From Lentimicrobiaceae bacterium (GTDB lineage: Bacteria; Bacteroidota; Bacteroidia; Bacteroidales; JALOCA01): a stretch of 23,461 nt of DNA. The notes under the pieces are model-generated. The model saw only the letters and a list, made by a program, of their open reading frames with translations, did not search any database and was not told the origin of the DNA. The position numbers were made by a program, and so were the translations under genes. This document shows, in pieces, positions 9,228 through 17,859 of this stretch; position 1 is the first letter of the stretch, and each line of letters begins with the position of its first letter. The DNA is taken from the NCBI GenBank assembly GCA_023227965.1, contig JALOCA010000045.1:1-23461 (forward strand), written 5' to 3'.

Positions 9228-10415
9228 ATGGATATCGATTTTTCAAAATACAAAAGAGGTTCGGCATCCGTATGGGCGGGTGAAACGGATCCGTTCTTGA
9301 TGGGCGCAATAAACCCTCCCATTGTTAACAGTGTAACCTTTGCCTATCATGACCTTGATGAGTGGCACGATGTGGCCACAGGTAAACGCGAAGGATATAT
9401 CTATAGTAGGAATACAAACCCTACTGTCCACATATTGGAAGAAAAGATCCGGATACTGGAATACGCTGAGGCCTCTACTTCTTTCGCTTCAGGAATGGGT
9501 GCCATCAGCAATACCTTGTTCGCGCTGCTTGCTCCTGGGAAGAAGGTTGTCTCTATTAAAGATACTTACGGTGGTACCAGCAAATTATTTCTGGAATTCC
9601 TTCCCTCTTACAAGATGGAGGTTAAGCTTTGTGAAACATCCGATCAGTACCAACTGGAATCAGAAATTGCCAACGGGTGCGATCTCCTTTACCTGGAAAC
9701 GCCTACCAATCCAACGCTTAAGGTAGTTGATATAAAAAGGCTGGCTGCAGCCGCAAAAAAAGTTGGAGCTATCGTGGTAGTGGATAATACATTCGCTACA
9801 CCGGTAAATCAAAATCCGTTAAAACTGGGGGCCGATATGGTCATTCACAGCGCCACTAAATTCCTTTGTGGTCATTCCGATGCGATGGGTGGACTTCTTT
9901 GTGGCAAAAAAGAGCTGGTGGAAAAAGTCTTTCGGTATCGTGAAATCAACGGTGCCAGTCTTCAAGCTGATCAGGCGTACATGATTATCCGCGGCATGAA
10001 AACACTAGAGTTGAGAATAGAGAGGCAAAACGCATCGGCGATGGAAATTGCAAAATTTTTAAAAGCTCATAATAAAGTAAGTGATGTTTTTTATCCTGGC
10101 CTCGAAACGCATCCAGGCCACTCCATTGCAAAGGAGCAGATGTCAGGTTTTGGAGGGGTCCTGAGTTTTTCCCTGAAGGGCAATTATGAAGATGTAAAAA
10201 GGTTTTTACCAAAACTAAAGTTGATACATTTAGCGGCTCATCTCGGATCGGTCAGCACACTGGCCGGGCCTCCCCGGACTACCAGTCATGTTGAACTCTC
10301 GGTAGAGCAGCGCAGGCTGCTGGGCATACCTGAAAGTCTCATACGGTATTCGGTGGGGATTGAGAATGTTGAGGATCTCATTGAGGATTTGGAAAATGGT
10401 CTGGCTTCTTTTTAA
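9228..10415 (+). CDS. PLP-dependent trans-sulfuration-family enzyme (cystathionine gamma-synthase/lyase-like)
   Basis: This is a cytoplasmic fold-type I PLP enzyme of the Cys/Met metabolism family; such enzymes make or break C-S bonds in cystathionine, homocysteine, methionine or cysteine. Its 395 residues are a full family length. Visible motifs are YSRNTNPT (phosphate/PLP-binding Tyr-Arg of the neighbouring subunit), the ASGMGAISNTLF helix, LETPTNPTL, VVDNTFATP with its PLP-ring-contacting Asp, and SATKFLCGHSD with the Schiff-base Lys211. The C-terminal LGSVSTLAGPPRTTSH and IRYSVGIENVEDL are also typical. At the site where methionine gamma-lyases have a Cys (YGCT) it reads YGGT, so a canonical methionine gamma-lyase is less likely. 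It follows a broken cyclase-like gene. It is not a usual polysaccharide-locus gene and may be cargo or serve sulfur or amino-acid metabolism. The exact reaction is undetermined. Confidence 0.88.
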   Translation: MDIDFSKYKRGSASVWAGETDPFLMGAINPPIVNSVTFAYHDLDEWHDVATGKREGYIYSRNTNPTVHILEEKIRILEYAEASTSFASGMGAISNTLFALLAPGKKVVSIKDTYGGTSKLFLEFLPSYKMEVKLCETSDQYQLESEIANGCDLLYLETPTNPTLKVVDIKRLAAAAKKVGAIVVVDNTFATPVNQNPLKLGADMVIHSATKFLCGHSDAMGGLLCGKKELVEKVFRYREINGASLQADQAYMIIRGMKTLELRIERQNASAMEIAKFLKAHNKVSDVFYPGLETHPGHSIAKEQMSGFGGVLSFSLKGNYEDVKRFLPKLKLIHLAAHLGSVSTLAGPPRTTSHVELSVEQRRLLGIPESLIRYSVGIENVEDLIEDLENGLASF

Positions 10416-10554
10416 GTAGTGTCAGGATGCTCAGGTAAATGAAGCATTGAAATACGATAACATGATATCAAACGTGATCAATCAAGTAATACAATACAAA
10501 TAGGAGAAAAGCAATTGAACGCCTTAAAGATTCGCATCTAATTAATGATATAAA

Positions 10555-12117
10555 ATGAAAACATATCTTTTATTATTGATATACATAATCGGTTTGAATG
10601 CTTTTGGAAAAGATGTTAACATTCTCGATTATGGAGTTGTTCCTGACGGGAAAACCACTACTACGAAAGCCATTCAACAGGCTATTGACCAATGTTCTTC
10701 TTCTGGCGGAGGCACATTGTATTTTCCAGCTGGGGTATATATGTCAGGGACTATTTTCCTTAAAGACAATGTAACCATTAATCTTGATAAAGCTGCTGTC
10801 CTTAAGGGAATTGCTTCGGATAGTGCCTATCCTTTGACAGCTTCCGGGAAGAAAGGATTCATTCGTATTGATTACGCTTCGAATGTAACCATCATGGGAG
10901 AAGGTACCATTGATGGAAGTGGTAGCAATTCAATTTTTCAGAAAGGTGATAACGGAGATTTACGTCCATTTCTTTTGGAGTGCCTTGGTAGTAGAAATGT
11001 GGTAATCAAGGATGTACATCTTCAGAATTCGGCATTTTGGGCATTACACATTTTTGATAGCGACAATGTTCGTGTTGATGGTGTTAAAATATACAATCAT
11101 AGCAATTGGAATAACGATGGTATTGATGTTGATTCAAGAAATGTAATCATTTCGAATTGTACTATTGATTGCGACGACGATGCCCTTTGCTTTAAAAGCG
11201 AAGGCAAAAAAATCTGCGAGAATGTAGTTGTCAGTAACTGCATTCTGGCTTCAAATTGTAATCTGATTAAGTTTGGGACTGGTTCTGTTCACGGTTTTCA
11301 AAATATCTCAATCAGTAATTGCGTGCTACACTCTGCCACTGTATCAAAGTTCAGGAATTGGAATAAATATATTACCGGAGTTACAGACTCAATTACCGGA
11401 ATCTCGGGCATTGCGCTTGAAGTGGTTGACGGAGGAATAATGGATCAAATCACGATTAGCAATATTTCGATGACGGGAATTCAAACGCCTATTTTTATGC
11501 GGCTTGGAAGCCGAAAAAATCCTACTGGATCATTGAAAAATATACTAATCTGCAACATTTTGGCCACATCGCAAAGTCAAATATCCAGTTGTATCAGTGG
11601 AGTCCCCGGGTTTTACATCGAGAATGTGATCGTTAAGGATGTAATTTTTACCTGTAAGGGTACCGGAACTATGGTTGAATCGACTGCAGCAGTTCCCGAA
11701 GTTGAAAAATTATATCCTGAAAATAGGATGTTTGGATATAGCCTGCCCGCTTATGGGTTATACGTCAGGCATGTAAAAAACATGGGTTTCGAAAATTTCC
11801 GTTTTAACCTGCTTGCACCGGATGCACGTCCTGCAATACTTTTAGATGACTGCCACAATATCAGGATTAATAATTTTTCCGTTGACCAACCGTCAAACGA
11901 TCAACCACTTTTACGCCTGATACAGTCAACGAATGTTTTCATATCCGGATATCAGTCAATTACTCCAATTTCGAAATTTCTGAGAATTGAAGGAGATAAA
12001 TCATCTGATATAAAGTTATCAGGAAATGATTTTTCCGGGATTAAAAATGTTCTTGAACTTAGTAGTGAATGTGAACCTGCCGTAGTTAAACAATTGTCCA
12101 ATTTCCAACATGACTAA
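10555..12117 (+). CDS. glycoside hydrolase family 28 (polygalacturonase-like), divergent
   Basis: This is an exported right-handed beta-helix enzyme of the GH28 type, a family that hydrolyses galacturonic-acid linkages in pectins and rhamnogalacturonans. The signal peptide spans about residues 1-18 (LLLLIYIIGLNAFG). The start VNILDYGVVPDGKTTTT...AIQQAI is typical of pectate-lyase-superfamily helices. Catalytic Asp candidates are Asp188 in NNDGIDVD and Asp208/Asp209 in CDDDALCFKS. The usual GHG histidine motif is replaced by KFGTGSVHG (about residues 241-249), and a canonical RIK is not obvious, as in some non-canonical Bacteroidota GH28 proteins. The 520-residue length is in the family's normal range. 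A 139-base spacer precedes it, in which I see no clear promoter. GH92 follows after 42 bases. An exo-acting or rhamnogalacturonan-type specificity is possible but not shown. Confidence 0.85.
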   Translation: MKTYLLLLIYIIGLNAFGKDVNILDYGVVPDGKTTTTKAIQQAIDQCSSSGGGTLYFPAGVYMSGTIFLKDNVTINLDKAAVLKGIASDSAYPLTASGKKGFIRIDYASNVTIMGEGTIDGSGSNSIFQKGDNGDLRPFLLECLGSRNVVIKDVHLQNSAFWALHIFDSDNVRVDGVKIYNHSNWNNDGIDVDSRNVIISNCTIDCDDDALCFKSEGKKICENVVVSNCILASNCNLIKFGTGSVHGFQNISISNCVLHSATVSKFRNWNKYITGVTDSITGISGIALEVVDGGIMDQITISNISMTGIQTPIFMRLGSRKNPTGSLKNILICNILATSQSQISSCISGVPGFYIENVIVKDVIFTCKGTGTMVESTAAVPEVEKLYPENRMFGYSLPAYGLYVRHVKNMGFENFRFNLLAPDARPAILLDDCHNIRINNFSVDQPSNDQPLLRLIQSTNVFISGYQSITPISKFLRIEGDKSSDIKLSGNDFSGIKNVLELSSECEPAVVKQLSNFQHD

Positions 12118-12159
12118 GAACATTAAGGATAAACTTGAGTAAATTAAATATCTGGGAAT

Positions 12160-14370
12160 ATGAAAACTTATTTAGATAGAAAATTAAAAAGCATTTTACC
12201 AACTTGCCTGATTGGAATAAAATGCTTGATTACTGTAAGTTTAGTTGTTGCCTGTTCACAGGGCAATCAGGAAACAAAAGATCTTGATTACACACAATTT
12301 GTTGATCCTTTTGTTGGCACAGCCGAGTTCGGTCATTGTTTTCCCGGAGCATGCGTTCCATTTGGATTAATCCAGGCAGGTCCTGAAACTGGGAATTGCA
12401 ACTGGAAGTATTGTGGCGGCTATCAGTTTAATGATTCCCTTATTAATGGTTTTTCACAAACGCGAATAAACGGCACTGGGGGTATTGATCTTGGAGATCT
12501 TCTAATTCAACCATTTACGGGCAACTCTAACAGCGAAGGGTTCAAAAGCAGGTTTGATAAAAGTGCCGAACAGGCCAGACCGGGTTATTATTCAGTTCTA
12601 TTAAGCGATTATGGTGTAAAAGCCGAGATTACTGTAACCAGCCATGTGGCCGTGCATCGTTACAGTTATCCTGAAGGAAAAACGGCCAGGTTGATGATTG
12701 ATTTTCAAAGCGCCCTATCAAATAGCAACGACCAGCTTAAAGACCATGTTTTGGACGCTGAAGTTAACTTTGAAGATGAAACGACCATAAGTGGTTTTAG
12801 CCGAACAAGAGTATGGCTCGAACGAACCTATTATTACGAGATCAAATTCAGTAAACCGTTTACTAAAAAAGCCTTGCTGCCCAAAAGTGATGAACGTGAA
12901 AAAGCCCCCCGGTATGTGCTGGACTTTGATTTGAAACCTGATGAACAATTGATGGTGAAAATATCCATGTCTTCAACAAGTGTTAATGGAGCCAAAGCTA
13001 ACCTAATCACTGAGTTAAATGATTGGGATTTCGACCAAACTTACCAGAAAGCAAAAGCCACCTGGAACACCTACTTGTCACGGGTTGATATAGAGGGTGA
13101 CAAAGACAGGAAGACGATGTTCTATACTTCGATGTACCATTTGTTCATCCAGCCCAATAATATTGCAGATGCAGAGAAGGAACCCTTCTACTCGACCCTT
13201 TCTTTATGGGATACCTACCGTGCCGCCCATCCGTTATATACCATTCTCAGCCCTGAGCGGGTTGATGGGTTTGTAAACTCTATGTTACACCAGTACGACA
13301 AACAGGGTCTTTTGCCGATCTGGGCCTTATGGGGAGGTGAAACTTATTGTATGGTTGGAAATCACGCTGTTCCGGTTATCGTTGATGCTTATCTCAAAGG
13401 GTTCAAAGGCTTTGATGCCGAACGTGCATACCAGGCTGTAAAAACTTCCCTGACAGAAAATCATAAGAATTCAGCATGGGATATCTACATGAAATACGGC
13501 TATTACCCTTTTGATTTGGTGAATGTTGAATCTGTATCGAGAACTCTTGAGTCAGTTTATGATGATTATTGTGCCGCTCAATTTGCCAAAGCTTTGGGCA
13601 AAACAGAAGATTACGAATATTTTACAGCCCGATCAAATTTTTACAAAAACCTGTTTGACCCTGAAACTAAATTGATGCGGCCAAAAGATTCACATGGTAA
13701 GTGGAGAACTCAATTTGACCGTTTTGCCCTTTCACATGCTAGTACTTCAGGAGGCGATTACACCGAGGGGAATGCCTGGCAATACACCTGGCATGTGCAG
13801 CATGATGTGGAAGGCTTAATTGATCTGATGGGCGATAAGGAATACTTTACGAATAAACTTGACTCACTTTTCAAATTGAAAAGTCCTCAAAAAAGTCAAG
13901 GTTTTGTGTCTGATGTTACAGGTCTGATTGGACAATATGCCCATGGAAACGAACCGAGCCACCATGTTGCCTACTTGTATGCTTTGGCCGGTAAGCCCTG
14001 GCGCACACAAGAATTAGTGAACGAAATCTGCAAAACAAAGTACATCAACGCTGTTGATGGCCTATGTGGAAATGATGACTGCGGTCAAATGTCTGCCTGG
14101 TATATTTTCTCGAACCTGGGTTTTTATCCAGTCAATCCATGTGGAGGCGAATACGTGCTGGGAGCGCCACAGCTTGAAAAAGGCATTATCAAACTACCAG
14201 ACGGGAAAACATTTACTGTTGAAGCAATCAATTTTTCCAATGAAAACATCTATGTACAGCGTATAGAATTGAATGGAGCAAAGTATGAGAAGAATTCCAT
14301 TAGTCATCAAGACATTATAAACGGAGGAATTCTGAAATTTTACATGGGCGCAACTCCCCATTTTCTTTAA
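12160..14370 (+). CDS. glycoside hydrolase family 92 alpha-mannosidase-like lipoprotein
   Basis: GH92 enzymes are Ca-dependent exo-alpha-mannosidases common in Bacteroidota glycan loci. The protein starts with a lipoprotein signal (CLITVSLVVAC, Cys32 lipidated), so it is membrane-anchored. Family text is clear: VDPFVGTAEFGHCFPGACVP, LWDTYRAAHPLYTIL, YTEGNAWQYTW, YAHGNEPSHHVAYLY with Glu598 as the probable general acid, and CGNDDCGQMSAWYIFSNLGFYP with Asp639/Asp640 as probable base residues. The 736-residue length is normal. Where many GH92 proteins read GFSHTHLSGTG it has GFSQTRINGTG, so one conserved His is Arg; this may mark a subfamily with altered specificity. It follows GH28 by 42 bases and is probably in the same transcript. 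The linkage cleaved (alpha-1,2, 1,3, 1,4 or 1,6) cannot be read. Confidence 0.9.
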   Translation: MKTYLDRKLKSILPTCLIGIKCLITVSLVVACSQGNQETKDLDYTQFVDPFVGTAEFGHCFPGACVPFGLIQAGPETGNCNWKYCGGYQFNDSLINGFSQTRINGTGGIDLGDLLIQPFTGNSNSEGFKSRFDKSAEQARPGYYSVLLSDYGVKAEITVTSHVAVHRYSYPEGKTARLMIDFQSALSNSNDQLKDHVLDAEVNFEDETTISGFSRTRVWLERTYYYEIKFSKPFTKKALLPKSDEREKAPRYVLDFDLKPDEQLMVKISMSSTSVNGAKANLITELNDWDFDQTYQKAKATWNTYLSRVDIEGDKDRKTMFYTSMYHLFIQPNNIADAEKEPFYSTLSLWDTYRAAHPLYTILSPERVDGFVNSMLHQYDKQGLLPIWALWGGETYCMVGNHAVPVIVDAYLKGFKGFDAERAYQAVKTSLTENHKNSAWDIYMKYGYYPFDLVNVESVSRTLESVYDDYCAAQFAKALGKTEDYEYFTARSNFYKNLFDPETKLMRPKDSHGKWRTQFDRFALSHASTSGGDYTEGNAWQYTWHVQHDVEGLIDLMGDKEYFTNKLDSLFKLKSPQKSQGFVSDVTGLIGQYAHGNEPSHHVAYLYALAGKPWRTQELVNEICKTKYINAVDGLCGNDDCGQMSAWYIFSNLGFYPVNPCGGEYVLGAPQLEKGIIKLPDGKTFTVEAINFSNENIYVQRIELNGAKYEKNSISHQDIINGGILKFYMGATPHFL

Positions 14371-14462
14371 ATCGTTCTAAAATTTAATAAATATGATTAA
14401 TGCTAAACCACTAAAGTAGATACTAATGCTTATTTCAAATCACAAACTAAAATTTCTTAACA

Positions 14463-14786
14463 ATGAAAATTACCAGACATTACACACAGAAAAGAAAAGC
14501 ATGGTTAGTTTCATTTATTACAGCAGTTATTTGTTTGCTGTTAAGTATTAACACGCTTCATGCGAAAGCCAAAACTGGTGGGGTATTTAGCTGTGAGTTA
14601 ACAGTTCCACTGGGCGCTGGAGCTTCCGCCACGATCGGCGGCGGAGTCTATACCATTCCCGCCGGCACACACACCATTAGGGCTAATATCGATGACATCA
14701 ATCGCTTTGCGGAATCAGAAGAACGTGGTATAATACTTTCGTTGCCACCGGCGTCGCTGGCCCTAAACTCCCTGATGTTATTATAA
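14463..14786 (+). pseudogene. truncated paralogue of the leader and CARDB-like part of the GH39-like protein
   Basis: This 107-residue frame copies the start of the protein at 15966. It shares TQKRK at the N-terminus, the hydrophobic leader ITAVICLLLSINTLHAKA, and a CARDB-like half domain (AGAS.TIG.G, HTI.AN, NRFAES.E). Bases 14515-14582 are identical to 16018-16085 (68 bp). Similarity extends about 35 bases upstream of both start codons but is lower after 14582, and it stops near 14745 at the end of the CARDB-like module. After that the frame reads an unrelated tail and stops at 14786, ten bases before the UROD-like gene. It has no catalytic or T9SS domain. It is most simply a truncated duplicate left by rearrangement; a small secreted protein that is still functional is an alternative. 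Confidence 0.65.
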
Positions 14787-14795
14787 AATCATTTT

Positions 14796-15893
14796 ATGAC
14801 AAATTACAAGAAAAACCGTTTTATCAATTCGAAGATACTGCCAGTCGATATTGTTTTCCATCCTTCGTGGTGGTACAAACATACCGGAATTGTTTTTGAT
14901 AAAGATTTTTATTACCACCCACTTAAGCGTGTTGAAGTAGAAAAACAAATGGAGCAAGAGCTCTATGAAAGGTTTGGACGGTTCGGATTAGGCACCGACA
15001 GAAAAAAAAAATTGCCACTTATCGGGGCCGTGCATAATGCTGCGGGCTTCTTACTTTCTGAAATGCTTGGCTGCAAAGTAATTTACATGGAAGATTCGGC
15101 TCCTCAGGTTTTACCTGCTGCAATGGATAAACTGGAAGTAAATACCAGCAGAGCATTGAAAAGTCCCGCGTTCAAACGATTTATATATCTTCAGGAAAAA
15201 CTGAAGTCAAAATATGGTTATATAGTGGGCGACACAAATTGGGGAGGGGTATTGAACATCGCCCTCGACTTGGTGGGAGAAAAAGTCTTTACGGATTTCT
15301 TTACGGAAGCGGAAAGAACGAAAAAACAGTTTTTGGAGATTGCTAAGCTTATTGAACAATTTGTTACGGGCATGTCCAACGAAACAGGGACCAGTTCCAT
15401 TTCAGTTAACCGAAATGTGAGGCATATCAAAAAACCGGTTTTTCTCCATTCTGAATGTTCTCACACAATGATTGCCACAGAACAATACGAAGAGTTCCTT
15501 CTCCCGATAGATCTGGTTTGGAGTTCGAAGTTCCGTCCGTTCGGCATTCATTATTGCGGTAGCGACCCTCATCGATATGCCGAAACCTTTGCAAAAATAT
15601 CGAATCTCGACTTTCTGGACGTCGGCTGGGGTGGTGATGTGAAAATTCTCAGGAAGTATCTGTCAAACACATTCTTAAATATCAGGTTAGACCCTGTAAC
15701 AATAAGCGATTGTCCTAATAGCAAATTGGAAGCAGTCATTATCCAGCTGGTGAAAGATTCTGGCTACCCATATTTAACCGGAGTGTGTTGTATCAATATG
15801 GACGATAAGGTGGAAGACTGTAAGATAGATGTCATTTTTGAAACTATTGAAAGCCTCAGACAAGAGTATTGGGAAGGTCATTATAAAGAATAA
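14796..15893 (+). CDS. uroporphyrinogen-decarboxylase-superfamily protein, possible corrinoid/Zn methyltransferase
   Basis: This 365-residue protein has no signal peptide and is expected in the cytoplasm. It resembles the UROD superfamily, whose members include uroporphyrinogen decarboxylase and Zn-dependent methyltransferases acting with corrinoid proteins (MtaA/MtbA/CmuA type). Visible are VFHPSWWYKHTG near the N-terminus, LYERFGRFGLG, LLSEMLGCKVIY, and the family's C-terminal half with IHYCGSDPHRYAETF, LDFLDVGWGGD and RLDPVTI. His252-x-Cys254 followed by Cys331 gives H-x-C-x76-C, matching the zinc-ligand spacing I recall for MtaA and MtbA. A haem-pathway role is unlikely in this context. 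No corrinoid protein or partner methyltransferase is visible in the window. It lies between the two leader/CARDB-like copies. Superfamily membership is fairly secure; methyltransferase function is inference. Confidence 0.7.
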   Translation: MTNYKKNRFINSKILPVDIVFHPSWWYKHTGIVFDKDFYYHPLKRVEVEKQMEQELYERFGRFGLGTDRKKKLPLIGAVHNAAGFLLSEMLGCKVIYMEDSAPQVLPAAMDKLEVNTSRALKSPAFKRFIYLQEKLKSKYGYIVGDTNWGGVLNIALDLVGEKVFTDFFTEAERTKKQFLEIAKLIEQFVTGMSNETGTSSISVNRNVRHIKKPVFLHSECSHTMIATEQYEEFLLPIDLVWSSKFRPFGIHYCGSDPHRYAETFAKISNLDFLDVGWGGDVKILRKYLSNTFLNIRLDPVTISDCPNSKLEAVIIQLVKDSGYPYLTGVCCINMDDKVEDCKIDVIFETIESLRQEYWEGHYKE

Positions 15894-15965
15894 ATAAAAA
15901 AATTAATAGTAGTATCTCATGAGTAAAAACACATATTTCAAATCATAAGCTAAAGTTTTTTAATT

Positions 15966-17753
15966 ATGAAAAATAATAGACATATTACACAGAAAAGAAA
16001 AGTATGGTCATTTTCAGTTATTACAGCAGTTATTTGTTTGCTGTTAAGTATTAACACGCTTCATGCGAAAGCCAAAACTGGTGGGTTATTTATCCGTGAG
16101 TTAACAGGTCCACTGGCCGCAGGAGCATCCGGCACTATCGGTAGCGGAACAAATACGATCTCCAATGGTGTGCACACGATCAATGCAAATGCCAATGACG
16201 CCAATCGCTTTGCGGAATCGAACGAAACCAACAATACGCTTTCCCAGCTAATTACGATTGAACCTACCGTATTGACCGTGATGGTTGATTTTAGCGTTGA
16301 TAGAGGGCCGGTTACTTATCGGGCTTCCGGATTCCTTCTCGGCATATCGGCAACAACTCCTTCATCGGCTCTGGTGAATCCCCTCAAACCCAAGTTTTTC
16401 CGCTTCGACAACGGATTTGGTAGCGGTGGTATAGATGCGTTGTATCCCCGCATCCAATCGCTCGGCGCAGTAGGAGAATTTATCTTGTCAGATTCATATG
16501 GTTATTCAGCGCCTTACCCGGGTGATAACAGCGATTATACGCGATGGGACTTAACAGTTACGAATATTGTCACAAATGCAAAAAACAAAGGTCAAAACCT
16601 TCAGTTTGACATCTGGAACGAACCGAGCAACGCTCAATTCTGGGGCCGCAGTCAGTCTCAATATCTTGACATGTGGGCTCATACCTTCCAGCTTATCCGG
16701 TCGATCAATCCCAATACGGTTATTGTGGGACCGAGCGGTTGTTGTACTCAACTTAACACGACTTGGCTACAGACTTATTTAACTTATGTGAAAGCCAACA
16801 ATGTTATCCCTAACATACTCTCCTGGCACTATATGGATTCACCCTTCAACATCGAAACGTTGGTAAATTCAATGCGAACCCTCGCGGCAAACAACGGGCT
16901 CACGTTCAGCGGCTATGAACTTAATGAATCCATGTCGCCTACTGATGGGAGGAACGGCTTGCGACCAGCCGATGCCATTCTCTATTTTGCCGCTCTGGAA
17001 CGTGCCGGGGTGTCCAATGCAGCTAAGAGTTGCTGGAACGAGGTCGGTGGCGGGAGTGACTGCAGCGCCCCCCGCCTGGACGGCCTTGTAAGCCAAGACG
17101 GATTGTACCCGCGGTCTATTTGGTGGGCTTACAAAGGATATGGCGATATCACCGGCCGTCTGTATGCTGTTACAACCGGCGACAGTAACTATGACGGTAT
17201 TGCGGGGTACGATTCAGTAAGTAAAATTGGGAAAGCGGTTTTCGGTAATTACACTTCATCAAACGCCGGGGTCCAACTGCGCTTCTCACACCTTGATCTT
17301 ATGTCCGGGCTCGTGAACGAAGGAAAAATTCATGTAAAAGTGGAAAGCGTACCCAATAGTGAAACAAGTAATCTTACGAGTATACCAACGGTTGTCGATT
17401 CCGAATTTACCGTTTCTAATAATGAGGTAGTAGTACCCCTCGCATCGTTTGAGCCATGGGGAGCGGTTCTGGTGACATTGACACCAACCGGAGCAACAAG
17501 AGTCATCGTCCCCAGAAGCAATGTTTCGCAAATGAATGTTTTCCCAAATCCGGCAGGTGACGTTTTAACTATTGAATTAATCGGAATAGCCGGAAAACAG
17601 CAGGTTGAAATTTTCAATGTACAAGGCATATTAGTTAAAGAGATTGAAATAACTGGGACTAAGCTGATTAATATTTCCGATCTGCCTAAAGGAATTTATC
17701 TTGTACACTTAAAAAATAACTCACTGGAAGTTCAGAAATTTACAAAACAATAA
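15966..17753 (+). CDS. T9SS-exported GH39-like (clan GH-A) glycoside hydrolase with CARDB-like N-terminus
   Basis: This is a 595-residue secreted protein of four parts. (1) A signal peptide (about 1-37, VICLLLSINTLHAKA). (2) A short CARDB-like beta module (about 40-98) ending NRFAESNETNNTLS. (3) A TIM-barrel glycosidase-like region (about 100-440) with FDIWNEPSN, Glu219 being the likely acid/base, and GYELNES, where Glu318 is a plausible nucleophile; this order fits clan GH-A and looks closest to GH39. (4) After a beta-rich region, a C-terminal type IX sorting domain (about 523-595) beginning NVFPNPAGDVL and ending KGIYLVHLKNNSLEVQKFTKQ. The catalytic part is clearly richer in G+C (about 50-70% in sampled 60-base lines) than the signal peptide and T9SS tail (about 35-37%), suggesting a foreign module in native export parts. 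Family and substrate are uncertain. Confidence 0.72.
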   Translation: MKNNRHITQKRKVWSFSVITAVICLLLSINTLHAKAKTGGLFIRELTGPLAAGASGTIGSGTNTISNGVHTINANANDANRFAESNETNNTLSQLITIEPTVLTVMVDFSVDRGPVTYRASGFLLGISATTPSSALVNPLKPKFFRFDNGFGSGGIDALYPRIQSLGAVGEFILSDSYGYSAPYPGDNSDYTRWDLTVTNIVTNAKNKGQNLQFDIWNEPSNAQFWGRSQSQYLDMWAHTFQLIRSINPNTVIVGPSGCCTQLNTTWLQTYLTYVKANNVIPNILSWHYMDSPFNIETLVNSMRTLAANNGLTFSGYELNESMSPTDGRNGLRPADAILYFAALERAGVSNAAKSCWNEVGGGSDCSAPRLDGLVSQDGLYPRSIWWAYKGYGDITGRLYAVTTGDSNYDGIAGYDSVSKIGKAVFGNYTSSNAGVQLRFSHLDLMSGLVNEGKIHVKVESVPNSETSNLTSIPTVVDSEFTVSNNEVVVPLASFEPWGAVLVTLTPTGATRVIVPRSNVSQMNVFPNPAGDVLTIELIGIAGKQQVEIFNVQGILVKEIEITGTKLINISDLPKGIYLVHLKNNSLEVQKFTKQ

Positions 17754-17859
17754 ATTGATATAAATATAAATAAATCATTAAAGTAATTGATTATTCAGTA
17801 AAAAGATGGTTGTTAAACATTAATGGAGGAAATTTCGAAACAAATCAAAAATCAAGATA

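Noticed and set aside
9178..10554. Bacteroidota-type promoter (TTTG ... TAnnTTTG) upstream of the PLP enzyme or GH28
   Set aside because: No match to both elements with proper spacing was found in these spacers or the others examined.
14719..14901. Alternative frame reading TWYNTFVATGVAG... through the end of the CARDB stub and into the UROD-like gene
   Set aside because: It has no start codon of its own and overlaps the supported N-terminus of the UROD-like protein in another frame. No family was recognised, so it is probably chance.
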